64,000 bases of DNA, from the NCBI RefSeq assembly GCF_002742385.2, contig NZ_MJBI02000005.1, positions 49,673-113,672 of the forward strand. The letters run 5' to 3'. The stretch's first letter is position 1. Each line of letters starts with the position of its first letter. The notes under the pieces are model-generated. The model made no database searches. It was not told where the DNA came from and saw only the letters and a program-made list of their open reading frames with translations. This DNA comes from Macrococcoides goetzii (lineage in GTDB: Bacteria > Bacillota > Bacilli > Staphylococcales > Staphylococcaceae). The translations under genes and the position numbers were made by a program. Positions 18,867 through 29,092 of the stretch are shown here, one piece after another.

Positions 18867-20036
18867 CTATTTCAATTCACTCAAATAACTCTCTCCGAAC
18901 TCAGGTAATTTCACTTCAAAGTTATCTGCAATCGTAGCTCCAATTGAAGCAAATGTGTCATGTCCTGAAAGTTCACCATTACCGATTGATTTAGAATACA
19001 TCAATAAAGGTACATATTCTCTCGTATGATCTGTTCCAGGCATTGTTGGATCATTACCATGGTCTGCAGTAATGATTAATAGATCATCTTCTCGAAGTTC
19101 ATCTAATAATTCACCTAAACGCTCATCAAATGCTTTAATCGCATTCATATAACCTTCTTTATCACGACGATGACCATATAAAGCATCAAAATCTACTAAG
19201 TTTAAGAAGCTTACACCTTTGAAATCACGTTTTACAACTTCTAATAACTTATCCATACCATCCATGTTATCTTTCGTACGGATTGACTCAGTGACACCTT
19301 CTCCATCATAAATATCATTAATCTTACCGATTGCGATTACATCTAAACCAGCATCTTTCATTTCATTCATTACTGTACGTCCGAAAGGTTTCAACGCATA
19401 ATCATGACGGTTGGATGTTCTCGTAAAGTTTCCAGGTTCCCCTACATATGGTCTTGCAATAATACGACCGATCAAGTATTTAGGATCCTTTGTAAACTCA
19501 CGCACTTTCTCACAGATTTCATATAATTCATCTAACGGAATAATATCTTCATGTGCAGCGATTTGTAATACAGGGTCAGCTGAAGTATAGACGATCAAAT
19601 CGCCAGTCTTCATTTGATGTTCGCCCCACTCGTCAATGATTGCTGTACCTGATGCCGGTTTATTGGCAACAACTTTGCGTCCAGTCATTTCTTCGATTGC
19701 TTGTACGAGTTCCTCAGGGAATCCATCAGGATAAACTTTAAATGGTTTATCGATATTTAATCCCATAATCTCCCAGTGTCCAGTCATCGTATCTTTCCCA
19801 ACTGATGCTTCAGACAATTTCGTATAATAGCCAACCGGTTCATCTACCTTATTTACTACTGGAAGATCAGCAATATTTCCTAAACCTAAACGCTCTAAGT
19901 TTGGTAGCTGTCCTTCGTAACCTTCTAACGTATGTTTCAAAGTGTGACTACCAACATCGCCAAACTTGTCAGCATCCGGTGCTTCACCGATACCTACAGA
20001 GTCCATTACGATTAAATGAATTCTATTAAATTTCAT
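18867..20036 (-). CDS. deoB: Phosphopentomutase
   Basis: Interconverts (deoxy)ribose 1-phosphate and 5-phosphate in nucleoside catabolism. 389 residues of the alkaline phosphatase-like metalloenzyme family: [12 protein letters not shown] at the N-terminus, KDTMTGHWE carrying the phospho-Thr, and TADHGNDPT near the end. CAAAGGAGAGATAATC precedes the ATG. Downstream of pdp on the same strand, after a 112-bp gap with a hairpin repeat. Confidence 0.95.
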   Translation of the reverse strand: MKFNRIHLIVMDSVGIGEAPDADKFGDVGSHTLKHTLEGYEGQLPNLERLGLGNIADLPVVNKVDEPVGYYTKLSEASVGKDTMTGHWEIMGLNIDKPFKVYPDGFPEELVQAIEEMTGRKVVANKPASGTAIIDEWGEHQMKTGDLIVYTSADPVLQIAAHEDIIPLDELYEICEKVREFTKDPKYLIGRIIARPYVGEPGNFTRTSNRHDYALKPFGRTVMNEMKDAGLDVIAIGKINDIYDGEGVTESIRTKDNMDGMDKLLEVVKRDFKGVSFLNLVDFDALYGHRRDKEGYMNAIKAFDERLGELLDELREDDLLIITADHGNDPTMPGTDHTREYVPLLMYSKSIGNGELSGHDTFASIGATIADNFEVKLPEFGESYLSELK

Positions 20037-20087
20037 GATTATCTCTCCTTTGCGTTGTGCTGATTTTGGTGGATTTCAGTGGTGACT

Positions 20088-20114
20088 TGTCCAATATCTC
20101 GTGTTTATTGGACA
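20088..20114. repeat. Single hairpin repeat related to the 62-bp array
   Basis: TGTCCAATA and TATTGGACA form a perfect 9-bp stem in the pdp-deoB gap. The context CTTGTCC...GGAC...GCTCTCACA is shared with the right end of the array at 2700-2770, which also ends in GCTCTCACA. This supports one dispersed repeat family with at least two sites here. Confidence 0.6.
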
Positions 20115-20148
20115 CATCGCTCTCACATCCAATCCAATCCAAATCCAA

Positions 20149-21453
20149 CTATTCAGTAATAACTTTATGAATCAATACTGGTGCTTCTGCACTGTCTGCA
20201 ATTTCAATATTGTCGTAAATCTTATTCATAACGTCTTCTACATTATCTCGGTTTGCGTATATTGTTACAAGTGATTCGCCCGCTTCAACTTTGTCGCCGA
20301 CTTTCTTACGTAACATCAATCCTACCGCTAAATCAATAACGTCTTCTTTCGTAGCGCGTCCTGCCCCAAGTAACATCGATGCTACTCCTATTTCATCTGC
20401 TACAATCTTGCTTACGACGCCACTTGCTTTCGCTGGTACTTCAATCACATATTCTGCTTGAGGTAACTTCGTTACATCATCAACGACTGACGCATCTCCA
20501 CCTTGGTTTGCAAGGAATGTCTTAAATTTCTCTAACGCTTTACCATTATCAATTACTTCCTGCAATTTCGTACGTGCTTCATCTAATGATTCTGCTTTAC
20601 CCGCTAACACGACCATTTGACTTCCTAGAGTAAGCACCAGTTCTGTTAAGTCTTCCGGTCCTTCACCGCGTAATGTTTCAATCGCTTCTTTCACTTCTAA
20701 TGCATTTCCGATTGCAAATCCTAACGGTTGACTCATATCAGAGATAATCGCCATCGTGTTACGTCCAACGTTATTTCCGATTTTAACCATTGCATGTGCA
20801 AGCTGCTCTGCATCTTCTTCTGTCTTCATAAATGCTCCGGCACCTGTCTTAACATCTAAACAAATCGCATCTGCTCCTGCTGCAATCTTCTTACTCATAA
20901 TACTTGATGCGATTAACGGGATACTGTTCACTGTTCCTGTAACATCACGTAATGCATATAATTTCTTATCTGCCGGTGTTAAATTGCCTGTTTGTCCGAT
21001 AACCGCTAACTTATCTTCATTTACAATCTTAACGAAGTCTTCTTCTGAAATTTCAACATGGAATCCTTCTACCGCTTCTAATTTATCAATCGTCCCACCT
21101 GTATGTCCTAATCCACGGCCACTCATCTTCGCAACCGGAATATCAAGCGCTGCTACTAATGGTCCTAATACTAAAGTTGTCGTATCACCAACACCGCCAG
21201 TTGAATGCTTATCAACTTTCACACCTTCTATAGCACTTAAGTCAATCTGATCGCCACTTTCAACCATCGCCATCGTTAAGTTAGCACGTTCTTCATCGTT
21301 CATATCCTGGAAGAATATCGCCATCGCTAAACTTGATGCCTGATAATCAGGGATTTCACCATTCGTATATCCTTTGATGAAAAACTCGATTTCTTCTTTC
21401 GTTAATGCATGTCCGTCACGTTTCTTTGCTATAATGTCTACCATTCTCATCAT
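20149..21453 (-). CDS. pdp: Pyrimidine-nucleoside phosphorylase
   Basis: Phosphorolysis of uridine, thymidine and deoxyuridine. 434 residues with the family signature [12 protein letters not shown] and the segment [18 protein letters not shown], plus the C-terminal PYNP domain. The usual N-terminus [10 protein letters not shown] is seen; GGAGG precedes the first of two adjacent ATG codons. It follows deoC, and a cre site lies in the gap between them. Confidence 0.95.
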   Translation of the reverse strand: MMRMVDIIAKKRDGHALTKEEIEFFIKGYTNGEIPDYQASSLAMAIFFQDMNDEERANLTMAMVESGDQIDLSAIEGVKVDKHSTGGVGDTTTLVLGPLVAALDIPVAKMSGRGLGHTGGTIDKLEAVEGFHVEISEEDFVKIVNEDKLAVIGQTGNLTPADKKLYALRDVTGTVNSIPLIASSIMSKKIAAGADAICLDVKTGAGAFMKTEEDAEQLAHAMVKIGNNVGRNTMAIISDMSQPLGFAIGNALEVKEAIETLRGEGPEDLTELVLTLGSQMVVLAGKAESLDEARTKLQEVIDNGKALEKFKTFLANQGGDASVVDDVTKLPQAEYVIEVPAKASGVVSKIVADEIGVASMLLGAGRATKEDVIDLAVGLMLRKKVGDKVEAGESLVTIYANRDNVEDVMNKIYDNIEIADSAEAPVLIHKVITE

Positions 21454-21471
21454 TAATGACCTCCATTTATT

Positions 21472-21486
21472 TTGTAAGCGTTTTCT
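21472..21486. promoter_or_regulatory. CcpA cre site between deoC and pdp
   Basis: TTGTAAGCGTTTTCT matches the cre consensus WTGNAANCGNWNNCW at every defined position. Its position inside the operon suggests glucose repression of pdp/deoB, either by roadblock or at an internal promoter. Binding is inferred. Confidence 0.7.
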
Positions 21487-21509
21487 TTTACACTAAAAGT
21501 GAAAGGGAA

Positions 21510-22172
21510 TTAATAATCCCCTTTAGCTTCTTCACCTTTTAAAATTTGTACACCAGCTGATGCACCGATACGTGTAGCACCTGCATCAATCATCGCTTTA
21601 ACGTCTTCATAAGAACGCACACCACCAGATGCTTTCACACCCATATCAGGTCCTACTGTTTCACGCATTAATTTCACATCTGCGACTGTTGCTCCACCTG
21701 TTGAGAATCCTGTAGAAGTCTTAACGAAATCTGCCCCTACTTCTTTCGCAATTTCGCAAACTTTCACTTTCTCTTCGTCAGTTAACAGACTTGTTTCGAT
21801 AATTACTTTCGTCGTAACATCTCCTGCAGCATCGACTACCGCTTTAATATCTTCACGTACTAAATCAAAGTTACCACTCTTAGCCGCACCGATATTAATT
21901 ACCATATCAACTTCACCTGCACCATTCGCAATTGCATCTTTCGTTTCAAATGCTTTTACTGCTGGTGTGTTAGCTCCTAACGGGAAGCCGATTACAGTAC
22001 ATACTAAAACATCAGTACCCTCTAATAAAGCATGTGCATACTTTACATGTGTCGGGTTCACACAAACACTCATAAATCCGTATTCACGCGCTTCTTGTGC
22101 AAGCTGTTCAATTTGGGCAGTCGTCGTTTCTGGTTTCAAAGCAGTATGATCAATATATTTCGCTAAATTCAT
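21510..22172 (-). CDS. deoC: Deoxyribose-phosphate aldolase
   Basis: Cleaves 2-deoxyribose 5-phosphate to acetaldehyde and glyceraldehyde 3-phosphate. 220 residues; the Schiff-base lysine is in [16 protein letters not shown] chose the ATG at 22172 behind GGGAGG; the frame runs upstream to 22223 without a ribosome site, and the family starts with this [13 protein letters not shown]. First gene of the deoC-pdp-deoB group and immediately downstream of deoR. Confidence 0.95.
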   Translation of the reverse strand: MNLAKYIDHTALKPETTTAQIEQLAQEAREYGFMSVCVNPTHVKYAHALLEGTDVLVCTVIGFPLGANTPAVKAFETKDAIANGAGEVDMVINIGAAKSGNFDLVREDIKAVVDAAGDVTTKVIIETSLLTDEEKVKVCEIAKEVGADFVKTSTGFSTGGATVADVKLMRETVGPDMGVKASGGVRSYEDVKAMIDAGATRIGASAGVQILKGEEAKGDY

Positions 22173-22213
22173 ATTATTTATTCCTCCCTTATATTCAATC
22201 CCATTATAACAGA

Positions 22214-22256
22214 TATTGAACAAAAGTAAAAACGATAAATGAAATTACGTTCAAGT
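22214..22256. promoter_or_regulatory. Candidate DeoR operator
   Basis: The half-sites TTGAAC (22216-22221) and GTTCAA (22249-22254) are inverted and 33 bp apart, between the deoR stop and deoC. B. subtilis DeoR recognises ATTGAA-type half-sites in its dra-nupC-pdp operator. The match is to half-sites only. Confidence 0.45.
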
Positions 22257-23185
22257 TAAATTAATTGCTTAGCCGTAATGCTATCAGTTATCAGGACATT
22301 CGGGATACCACCAGCGAGAGCACCTCGAATGGCTTCTACTTTATGTTTACCCCCTGCAACGAGTATGCTTGTTGGAATCTGCTTTAATGTATCCAGCGTC
22401 ACACCCATCGTACGATCATCGACCCAGACGTCAGCAATTCTCCCATTCTTATTATAAAATCTTGAACAGATGTCACCCACCGCTTCATGCTTCAGACGTT
22501 TCACTTCATCGTCCGATAAAAAGCCAAGCTTAAACAACAGTGCTTCATCACGCACTGTACCGGTAGTATATATCGCAACATCACATTCACTTGCCATGTT
22601 TAATATCCCTTTAATATGGCGATCTTCACTCACTAATTGTTTCACCTGTTTGTTATCAAAAATAACAGGTACAGGTAAATCACGCGGAATGGAATTAAAG
22701 CTCTTTGCAAATAAAGCTAACGTTTCATGCGAATTCGTCTTTATATTTGAGTATGAAATACCACCCTTTAACTGAATGGTAGACACGCCAGTTAAATTTG
22801 TCGGCTTCATTAAGTTAGCAGTTTCATACATCGTTTTTCCCCAGCTGATGCCGACAACGTCATTGTTCTTCACATTTTCATGAAGAAATTCTGCAGCTGC
22901 TTCTGCTATAGCACTGAGCACAATTTCATATTTATCACTTGATACTTCTTTAATTAAGACATGCTTTAAATTATATTTTTCTTTCAGTAATTCTGCGAGT
23001 TCTTCACTTTTCTCATACGGGTCATGAATCGTTATATTGACAATCCCCATATCTTTAGCAAATTGAAGTTGTCTCGATACTGTCGGTCTGGAAATATTAA
23101 GTTCATCAGCAATTGCTTTTTGTCCTAAATTTTCCTCGTAATACATTTTTGCGATTCTGATACATTGTTTGATTTTTTCTTCCAT
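22256..23185 (-). CDS. deoR: DeoR repressor (SorC family)
   Basis: Deoxyribonucleoside regulator. The N-terminal HTH (QKAIADELNISRPTVSRQLQFAK) is followed by a SorC sugar-phosphate-binding domain; the segments IQLKGGISYS, VGTVRDEALLFKLG-like and AVGDICSRFYN are characteristic of Bacillus DeoR, which responds to deoxyribose 5-phosphate. The ATG at 23185 sits behind GAGGTGAGC; a GTG three codons upstream is possible. Its place directly before deoC supports the name. Confidence 0.9.
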   Translation of the reverse strand: MEEKIKQCIRIAKMYYEENLGQKAIADELNISRPTVSRQLQFAKDMGIVNITIHDPYEKSEELAELLKEKYNLKHVLIKEVSSDKYEIVLSAIAEAAAEFLHENVKNNDVVGISWGKTMYETANLMKPTNLTGVSTIQLKGGISYSNIKTNSHETLALFAKSFNSIPRDLPVPVIFDNKQVKQLVSEDRHIKGILNMASECDVAIYTTGTVRDEALLFKLGFLSDDEVKRLKHEAVGDICSRFYNKNGRIADVWVDDRTMGVTLDTLKQIPTSILVAGGKHKVEAIRGALAGGIPNVLITDSITAKQLI

Positions 23186-23225
23186 TATGCTCACCTCTAC
23201 TTACATCCATTCTAAGGGAAAACAT

Positions 23226-23258
23226 AAAAAAATACACTTCAATTCCTTTGAAGTGTAT
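23226..23258 (-). terminator. Terminator of dps
   Basis: On the minus strand ATACACTTCAA, short loop, TTGAAGTGTAT, then a run of seven T. Confidence 0.85.
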
Positions 23259-23299
23259 CAATTAATTTATTAACTAATGTTAACGCGTTAGATTTTAAA

Positions 23300-23752
23300 T
23301 TATCCTAAGAATGATTTTAACATCCAGTTATGTTTCTCAAGGTTTGTAATCATACCTAAGAACATATCAGCAGTCATTTCATCATCTGCTGCTTCAGCAG
23401 TAGTTTTACCTTCTTCTAATTGTTTAATCACTTTATCAAAGTCTTTAGATAAATCTTTCACCATATCTTCAGCAGATAAATTTTTCTTAGCTTCTTTAAC
23501 AACAGATAAATCTAAACTTTCTTTTAACGTTGCAATAGGATTTCCTTCGATAGCTAAAATACGTTCAGCTAATTCATCAATGTATACGTTAGCTTCATCA
23601 TATAACTCTTCGAATTTAGTGTGTAAACTAAAGAAGTGTGGTCCTTTTACATACCAGTGATAGTTGTGTAATTTCGTATAAAGGACCGTCCAGTTTGCCA
23701 CCTGTTGGTTTAATGCTGCTACTACTTTGTTTTCTTGTGTTTTTTTAGCCAT
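23300..23752 (-). CDS. dps: Dps/ferritin-like DNA-protection protein
   Basis: A 150-residue Dps (MrgA-type) protein that stores iron and removes hydrogen peroxide; dodecamers may coat DNA. The ferroxidase signature is in NYHWYVKGPHFFSLHTKFEELYDEA (His, His, Asp and Glu ligands). The lysine-rich N-terminus MAKKTQENK fits DNA contact. AAAGGAGAG precedes the ATG. Regulated by PerR, as shown by an exact box in its promoter. Confidence 0.93.
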   Translation of the reverse strand: MAKKTQENKVVAALNQQVANWTVLYTKLHNYHWYVKGPHFFSLHTKFEELYDEANVYIDELAERILAIEGNPIATLKESLDLSVVKEAKKNLSAEDMVKDLSKDFDKVIKQLEEGKTTAEAADDEMTADMFLGMITNLEKHNWMLKSFLG

Positions 23753-23796
23753 TCATAATCTCTCCTTTTAATTTCTTATTTATATTAATTATTATA

Positions 23797-23811
23797 TTAT
23801 AATCATTATAA
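23797..23811. promoter_or_regulatory. PerR box in the dps promoter
   Basis: TTATAATCATTATAA is a perfect match to the PerR box TTATAATNATTATAA. On the minus strand it lies in the 17-bp spacer between TTGCTT (-35-like) and TATAAT (-10), a classic position for peroxide-relieved repression. Confidence 0.92.
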
Positions 23812-23881
23812 TTAAGCAAGTGATTTTGTCTGTCTCAATTTTAAATAATTGGGTATACTATTTAAAAAAGAGGAGGCCACC

Positions 23882-24562
23882 ATGTTTAGAAAATACATAT
23901 TACCTATTATTATCGCAATACTCGCTGCTATTATGCTGCTCACAATTGATTACTGGAAACTGCCGTTAACCGATATACTTACTTCTACCCCATATATCGT
24001 TGTGTTATGCATATTTGCTGTATTATTTGCTATTATTGCCTATATTTACAGTAAACTTGCCTATAAAGTAGATAACGATCCTAGTTTAGAACATTATGAA
24101 CAGGACAGAGCATCATTTAAGAAATTTTCTGAGATGAATATCGCTATCATTATTTCATTTTATTTTGCACTCGGATCAATTTTATTAATCAGTATTAATG
24201 ATGCACCATTATATCTAGGAATTATCAGTATTATCGTGTTAATCATCGCAGTCCTGATGCGCTACTATGGATATAGCATGATCAACAAGTTGTATCCGGA
24301 ACGTGACTTACCTGAGAACTTTGAAGCAGATTTTGATGATAAGCTTATCGATTCACTCTCTAAAGAAGAAATGTATACGATATTTACAGGTTTATATAAT
24401 GCATTTAAAATCACGAATATTTTATTACCTGCAGCTATGATGCTGATTACAATCTATGGGTATGCTACAGGTGTCCCACAGCACTTCGCACTATCAGTTA
24501 TCGCTTCTGTCGCAATTATCATCAATATCGTCTATCAAATTACAGTAAGAAAGATGATTTAG
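23882..24562 (+). CDS. DUF3169 family membrane protein
   Basis: 226 residues with about six hydrophobic segments in pairs, consistent with DUF3169 proteins of Firmicutes. Function unknown; members often sit beside small Cro/CI-type regulators, but none is seen here. The ATG at 23882 follows AGGAGGCCACC; the frame extends to 23849 without support. A GGGTATACT -10-like element lies at 23851-23859. Divergent from dps. Confidence 0.65.
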   Translation: MFRKYILPIIIAILAAIMLLTIDYWKLPLTDILTSTPYIVVLCIFAVLFAIIAYIYSKLAYKVDNDPSLEHYEQDRASFKKFSEMNIAIIISFYFALGSILLISINDAPLYLGIISIIVLIIAVLMRYYGYSMINKLYPERDLPENFEADFDDKLIDSLSKEEMYTIFTGLYNAFKITNILLPAAMMLITIYGYATGVPQHFALSVIASVAIIINIVYQITVRKMI

Positions 24563-24576
24563 ACCATCTCATAACA

Positions 24577-24613
24577 CAACAATGCCGGATACTCTAAGTA
24601 TCCGGCATTGTTG
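24577..24613 (+). terminator. Strong hairpin after the DUF3169 gene
   Basis: A perfect 17-bp stem CAACAATGCCGGATACT with loop CTA. The T run afterwards is weak (GCGTTTAT). Confidence 0.65.
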
Positions 24614-24637
24614 CGTTTATCTAAAATCTCACATATA

Positions 24638-24664
24638 AAAAAGACACCCAATAATGAGTGTCTT
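24638..24664 (-). terminator. Terminator of the MFS transporter gene
   Basis: AAGACACTC, loop, GGGTGTCTT followed by TTTTTATA on the minus strand, close behind the stop codon. Confidence 0.8.
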
Positions 24665-24669
24665 AAAAA

Positions 24670-25944
24670 TTATGCTTGTCTATGTTCTTCTAATAATGGC
24701 TCATCTGGTTTTACAAAGAACCAAAGGATAATTGCAAGTGCTGCCGGAATCAACATTAAATAGAACGTTGTATCCCAACCAAACTTCTGCACTAATACTC
24801 CACCTAAGAATGGACTTAAGAAAGCACCGATATTACCCCATAAGTTCATCCAGCCTGAAACAGTACCTGAGAAGTTACGTCCAAGATCAGCTGCTGAAGC
24901 CCAGCTCATCCCCATCGATAGACCTACACCACCTAGACATAGTGATAAGTAGATAATGTTCATCGTCATATCATTCGTTTGAACGGATAAGAATAACGAA
25001 ATTGCAAATACGATAAATCCAAAGATTGCGATACTTGAACGTGCTTTAAATTTAGAATGACCGCGCGCAACAATCGCATCTGAAATTGATCCACCCGCCA
25101 TGATTAATACGAACATCATTAACCACGGTGCTGCCGCTAAGAATTTCATATCATTTAAAATAACGTGATATTCTTCTTGCAGGTAAGTTGGTAACCAGAT
25201 TAAGAATAATGTGATTACAAACTGCACTACGAAATATTGACCTGCAATCGCAAAGAAACTGAAACGTTTGAAGAAACGACCCCATGGTGCAGTATCCTTA
25301 GTTGCTCCACCTACAGCATCACGGTTCTCCATGATATAAAGCTTTTCTGCTTCATTGACCATCTTATGTTGTTCAGGTAAATCTTTAGCAATAACAAGCC
25401 ATAAAGCTGCAATAACAAAGCCGATTGCACCAAAGATATAGAATACAGCTTGCCAACCAAATGCTTGGTAAATGGCAATGGTTACGAATGGAGCGATAAC
25501 TGGGCCGAAGTAACTACCAGCAAGTAACGCGCTTGAAGCACGCCCTTTTTCTGATTTCGCGAACCAGTATGTATTGAATACAGCGTTTGAAGGATACATA
25601 GGTCCTTCACCAATACCGAATAAGAAACGCATTGCATATAGTAAACCGTGATGTTTAACAACACCTGTTAGAATCGTAAATGCACTCCACCAAACTAATG
25701 CAAATGTTAATAACTTTTTAGGTCCAAATTTCTCAGCCATAATACCTGCTGGAACCTGCATTAAAGCATAACCTGCAGCAAATATTGACCCAAGCATCCC
25801 AAATTGTGCTTTCGACATGTTTAAGTCTTCCATCATTGGTCCCGCAATATATGAGATATTCGCTCTATCCATATAGGCAATAACCCCGATAACAAAGAAC
25901 ATCAATGCGAACATCCAACGCACATTAGACTTTCTTTCATTCAT
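24670..25944 (-). CDS. MFS transporter, anion:cation symporter family
   Basis: 424 residues with 12 predicted transmembrane helices. The family motif between TM2 and TM3 is seen as GPKKLLTFALVWWS, and YMDRANISYIAGPMM in TM1 is typical of the ACS family (glucarate, galactonate, hexuronate and related acid sugars). GGGGGAG precedes the ATG. No catabolic partner gene lies next to it, so the substrate cannot be assigned. Confidence 0.82.
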   Translation of the reverse strand: MNERKSNVRWMFALMFFVIGVIAYMDRANISYIAGPMMEDLNMSKAQFGMLGSIFAAGYALMQVPAGIMAEKFGPKKLLTFALVWWSAFTILTGVVKHHGLLYAMRFLFGIGEGPMYPSNAVFNTYWFAKSEKGRASSALLAGSYFGPVIAPFVTIAIYQAFGWQAVFYIFGAIGFVIAALWLVIAKDLPEQHKMVNEAEKLYIMENRDAVGGATKDTAPWGRFFKRFSFFAIAGQYFVVQFVITLFLIWLPTYLQEEYHVILNDMKFLAAAPWLMMFVLIMAGGSISDAIVARGHSKFKARSSIAIFGFIVFAISLFLSVQTNDMTMNIIYLSLCLGGVGLSMGMSWASAADLGRNFSGTVSGWMNLWGNIGAFLSPFLGGVLVQKFGWDTTFYLMLIPAALAIILWFFVKPDEPLLEEHRQA

Positions 25945-26384
25945 AATATATTCTCCCCCATAATCGTTTTCGACTCACTCAGTCATCCGATGACTATATT
26001 TTTTGACTACTCAAAAATACCATAGGATAAAACCGTTTACAATACCCTTGTGAAAAAATAATATATATTTTTTCAACTGCTTCAGCACGATAAGAACAGC
26101 CATTCTTGAACTTATCATAAATATAAAAGTTATTAATTTCACAAAGTTGTTACACTGTTATATACAAGAATTATATAACAGTTCTACCGACTCTTATTTC
26201 ATTAATTCATCTATCTATTGATGCTTCACATATATACAAAAAAACTTAGAAAATCAAAGTAACATTTCATATATATGTTATATAAATATATTCCGAAAAA
26301 TAAAACAGATAATTTGTAACACACGACACGAATTGGTATAATATAACTATTAAAAAAATAAAATTTATTAAGGAGTGTTTGTCA
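25945..26384. other. Intergenic region between divergent MFS and bdhA genes
   Basis: About 440 bp, very AT-rich. It must hold two divergent promoters. Visible features are an imperfect inverted repeat TTGTGAAAAAATA...TATTTTTTCAAC at about 26049-26079, and TTTCACAAAGTTGTTACACTG near 26137. Neither matches a known operator well enough to name. No ORF is convincing. Confidence 0.5.
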
Positions 26385-27434
26385 ATGAAAGCAGCAGTAT
26401 GGTATGGTCCTAAAGATATTCGCGTAGAAGAAAAAGAAATTCGTGATATGAAACCGAACGAAGTACGTGTGAAAGTTGGCTACGCTGGTATTTGTGGATC
26501 AGATTTACACGAATATCAGGAAGGTCCTGTATTTATTCCAGTCGATAAAGAAGATGAATTAACAGACGGAAAAGCACCTTTAATCATGGGACATGAATTC
26601 TCTGGTACAATCGTTGAAGTCGGAAGCGAAGTAAAAGACTTTAAAGTTGGTGACCGTGTATCTGTTAACCCAACGATTACACATGGTAAAAGTATCGATG
26701 AACTAGATGTATATGATGGCTTTAGCTTTATCGGATTACACACAGACGGTGGTTTCACTGATTTAGTAAACGTACCTGAAGTTAATGTCTATCACTTACC
26801 AGACTCAGTGTCTTTACGTGTCGCAGCAACCATTGAACCATTAGCAGTTGGCGTTCAGGCTGTAAAAGAAAGTGAAATTGAATTCGGTGATACCGTTGCA
26901 ATCTTCGGAGCCGGTCCTATCGGATTATATACGACACTTGCAGCACGTGCAGCTGGTGCAAGAAAGATTATCGTATTAGACTTATCTAAAGAACGTTTAG
27001 AAAAAGCATTAGAATGTGGTGCTACTGACGTCATCAATTCAGGTGAAGTAGATGCAGTTGAAGCGATTAAGAAAATTGTACCAGGTGGTGTTGATCGTTC
27101 ATTTGAAGTTGCAGGTGTTGCACCAACATTTAAACAGGCAATCGATGCTACACGCCCTCGTGGTAAAATGGTTATCGTATCAATATTTGCAGGAGACATC
27201 TCTTGGCCACCATTACAATTAACAAACACTGGTGTTCAAATCACATCTACAATTGCTTACTCTAGAGCAAGCTACCAACAAACAATCGACTTATTAGGCA
27301 GCGGACAAGTGGATACTGAAAATACGATTACAAAAGAAATCGAATTAGATGATATCGTAACTGAAGGTTTCGAAACATTAACGAACGACAAAAACCAAGT
27401 GAAGATTTTAGTTAAATTAAACGGTGAAGGATAA
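26385..27434 (+). CDS. bdhA: 2,3-butanediol dehydrogenase
   Basis: NAD(H)-dependent medium-chain zinc alcohol dehydrogenase that interconverts acetoin and 2,3-butanediol, 349 residues. Catalytic zinc ligands are in CGSDLHEY and GHEFSG; the NAD-binding GAGPIG lies near residue 178. AAGGAG with 9-base spacing selects the ATG at 26385 over an upstream TTG. Sorbitol- or threonine-type dehydrogenases are close relatives, but the EYQEGPVFIP...HPLIMGHEF-like context fits butanediol dehydrogenase. Transcribed alone. Confidence 0.85.
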   Translation: MKAAVWYGPKDIRVEEKEIRDMKPNEVRVKVGYAGICGSDLHEYQEGPVFIPVDKEDELTDGKAPLIMGHEFSGTIVEVGSEVKDFKVGDRVSVNPTITHGKSIDELDVYDGFSFIGLHTDGGFTDLVNVPEVNVYHLPDSVSLRVAATIEPLAVGVQAVKESEIEFGDTVAIFGAGPIGLYTTLAARAAGARKIIVLDLSKERLEKALECGATDVINSGEVDAVEAIKKIVPGGVDRSFEVAGVAPTFKQAIDATRPRGKMVIVSIFAGDISWPPLQLTNTGVQITSTIAYSRASYQQTIDLLGSGQVDTENTITKEIELDDIVTEGFETLTNDKNQVKILVKLNGEG

Positions 27435-27467
27435 TTAACTATACTTCAGCTTTACAAAATAACAATA

Positions 27468-27510
27468 AAATAAAACGGAGATAAGCATCATGCTTATCTC
27501 CGTTTTATTT
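27468..27510. terminator. Bidirectional terminator between bdhA and the stress protein gene
   Basis: A perfect 20-bp stem around loop TCA (27468-27487 with 27491-27510), flanked by A and T runs, between two convergent genes. Confidence 0.92.
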
Positions 27511-27517
27511 TATAACT

Positions 27518-28018
27518 TTAATTATTACTATATTCTCTTCTAAACTCTTCCGTAAATGCTTCAAGTTTAAAGTCTTCCGGTACTTGCTCACTACGCACAA
27601 CCAATACATCACATTTCGCGTAACGTACAATCGCTTCTGAAACACTACCCATTACAAAACGTTCTAATGCATTAATACCGTTAGAGCCACAAATAATTAA
27701 ATCGCAATTTGCTTTCGGAGCTATCTCTTTAGTAATAACCTGACGTGCTGCTCCGTGACCAATCTTTGTATCCACTGATTTCACGCCTTGTTCTAAAGCA
27801 ATTGCTTTATAACCATTCAGCATCTTCTCAGTGTACTTATCAGCATTCTCATGCAATGAGCCGCGTTCACTTTCAACATTCGCATATGTTCTAATATCTA
27901 CGACATGTACTAATGTAATAGCTGCATTATTTCTTTTCGCGATGTCGACACCTTTTTGGAATGCATACTCACTCACTTTTGAACCATCTACCGGAATCAA
28001 GATATGTTGATACATCAT
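27518..28018 (-). CDS. Universal stress protein family
   Basis: A 166-residue UspA-like protein with the ATP-binding pattern GSNGINALERFVMGSVSEAIV (G-2x-G-9x-G-S). I chose the ATG at 28018 (an adjacent ATG at 28015 is equally possible) behind GAGGGG; the frame runs upstream to 28078. Function in stress survival is known for the family only in general terms. Confidence 0.85.
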   Translation of the reverse strand: MMYQHILIPVDGSKVSEYAFQKGVDIAKRNNAAITLVHVVDIRTYANVESERGSLHENADKYTEKMLNGYKAIALEQGVKSVDTKIGHGAARQVITKEIAPKANCDLIICGSNGINALERFVMGSVSEAIVRYAKCDVLVVRSEQVPEDFKLEAFTEEFRREYSNN

Positions 28019-28088
28019 TTGTAACAGCCCCTCTCTTATCTTCATCTTTAGTATATCACCAAAATGAAAACGCTTCATTCTTTTAGAG

Positions 28089-29039
28089 CTAAAAATCTAA
28101 ATTCTCTACATATAAATTGCGAACTTCTAATTTCTGATCTTCGTTCGGCAGGAAATACCATAATCCGTCCGCCATGATCGTACCTTCACCCGTTAACTGA
28201 TATTTCTTAACGTTGTCTAGTGCACCGCGATAGGATAACCCTAAACCTTTCAAATCATCAAAAGACATGTCCGTAACAACATTACCGTCAATATTTTTCA
28301 GGATAGCATCCAGTTTCGTCACCGATTGAACATTCACGATTTTATTCGCTAAACCTTGAATGACAATTTGCTGACGTTCCTGACGACCAAAGTCACCACC
28401 AGCACCCTCATCTTTACGTGCACGGATAAATGCCAATGCTTTATCGCCATCTAAATGTACAGTCTGCCCTTTCACAAAATCATAGCCATTCGCACTAAAT
28501 GTCGCATTACTCTTAATGTCAATACCGCCAACTTCTCCAATCAACTTATGCATGCCGTCCATATTCACTGTCGCATAATAATCGATCGGTACGTTCATTA
28601 ACTTTTCAACCGACTGAACTGCCATCTTTGCACCACCATAGGCATAAGCGTGGGCAATCTTCTCCTGCGTATTGTTACCGACCATCTCACTATATGTATC
28701 ACGCGGAATACTTACCATCACTGTATTGTTCTTCTTCGGATTGATACTTAGTAATATAATCGAATCACTACGCCCTTTATCCCCTGCGGATAAGCGTTCT
28801 GCATTTGCATCAACTCCGAATAACGCAACACTGATCGCATCTTTATCCTGAATACTTACAGCTTTATCACGTAAATCAGATTTATCGCGACCTTCTATTT
28901 TATGCTGAATATTATTAGCTGTCTCCTGCACTTTAAAATAAGCATTAGATATATACCAGCCAATACCAATTAGTATTATTAAACAGAGCAGCACAATCCA
29001 TTTCAGACAGCCGCCGCCTCTTTTTTCACTTCTCTTCAT
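28089..29039 (-). CDS. LytR-CpsA-Psr (LCP) family phosphotransferase
   Basis: 316 residues. One N-terminal membrane helix (about 11-32) anchors an extracellular LCP domain that attaches wall teichoic acid or capsule to peptidoglycan from undecaprenyl carriers. Conserved Arg/Asp residues are in GRSDSIILLSINP, SIPRDTYSEM and AFIRARKDEGAGGDFGRQERQ. The start at 29039 lies behind GAGG. The window also holds a capsule locus (46-56 kb), so this enzyme may serve it, but staphylococcal LCPs are redundant and the assignment to a polymer is open. Confidence 0.88.
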   Translation of the reverse strand: MKRSEKRGGGCLKWIVLLCLIILIGIGWYISNAYFKVQETANNIQHKIEGRDKSDLRDKAVSIQDKDAISVALFGVDANAERLSAGDKGRSDSIILLSINPKKNNTVMVSIPRDTYSEMVGNNTQEKIAHAYAYGGAKMAVQSVEKLMNVPIDYYATVNMDGMHKLIGEVGGIDIKSNATFSANGYDFVKGQTVHLDGDKALAFIRARKDEGAGGDFGRQERQQIVIQGLANKIVNVQSVTKLDAILKNIDGNVVTDMSFDDLKGLGLSYRGALDNVKKYQLTGEGTIMADGLWYFLPNEDQKLEVRNLYVENLDF

Positions 29040-29092
29040 TAATATACACCTCACATTACACTAATAATACACGCAAAATTTCAATTACGCTA

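Noticed and set aside
26049..26079. Rex operator upstream of bdhA/MFS
   Set aside because: TTGTGAA is present, but the inverted half is displaced and the spacing does not fit the Rex site.
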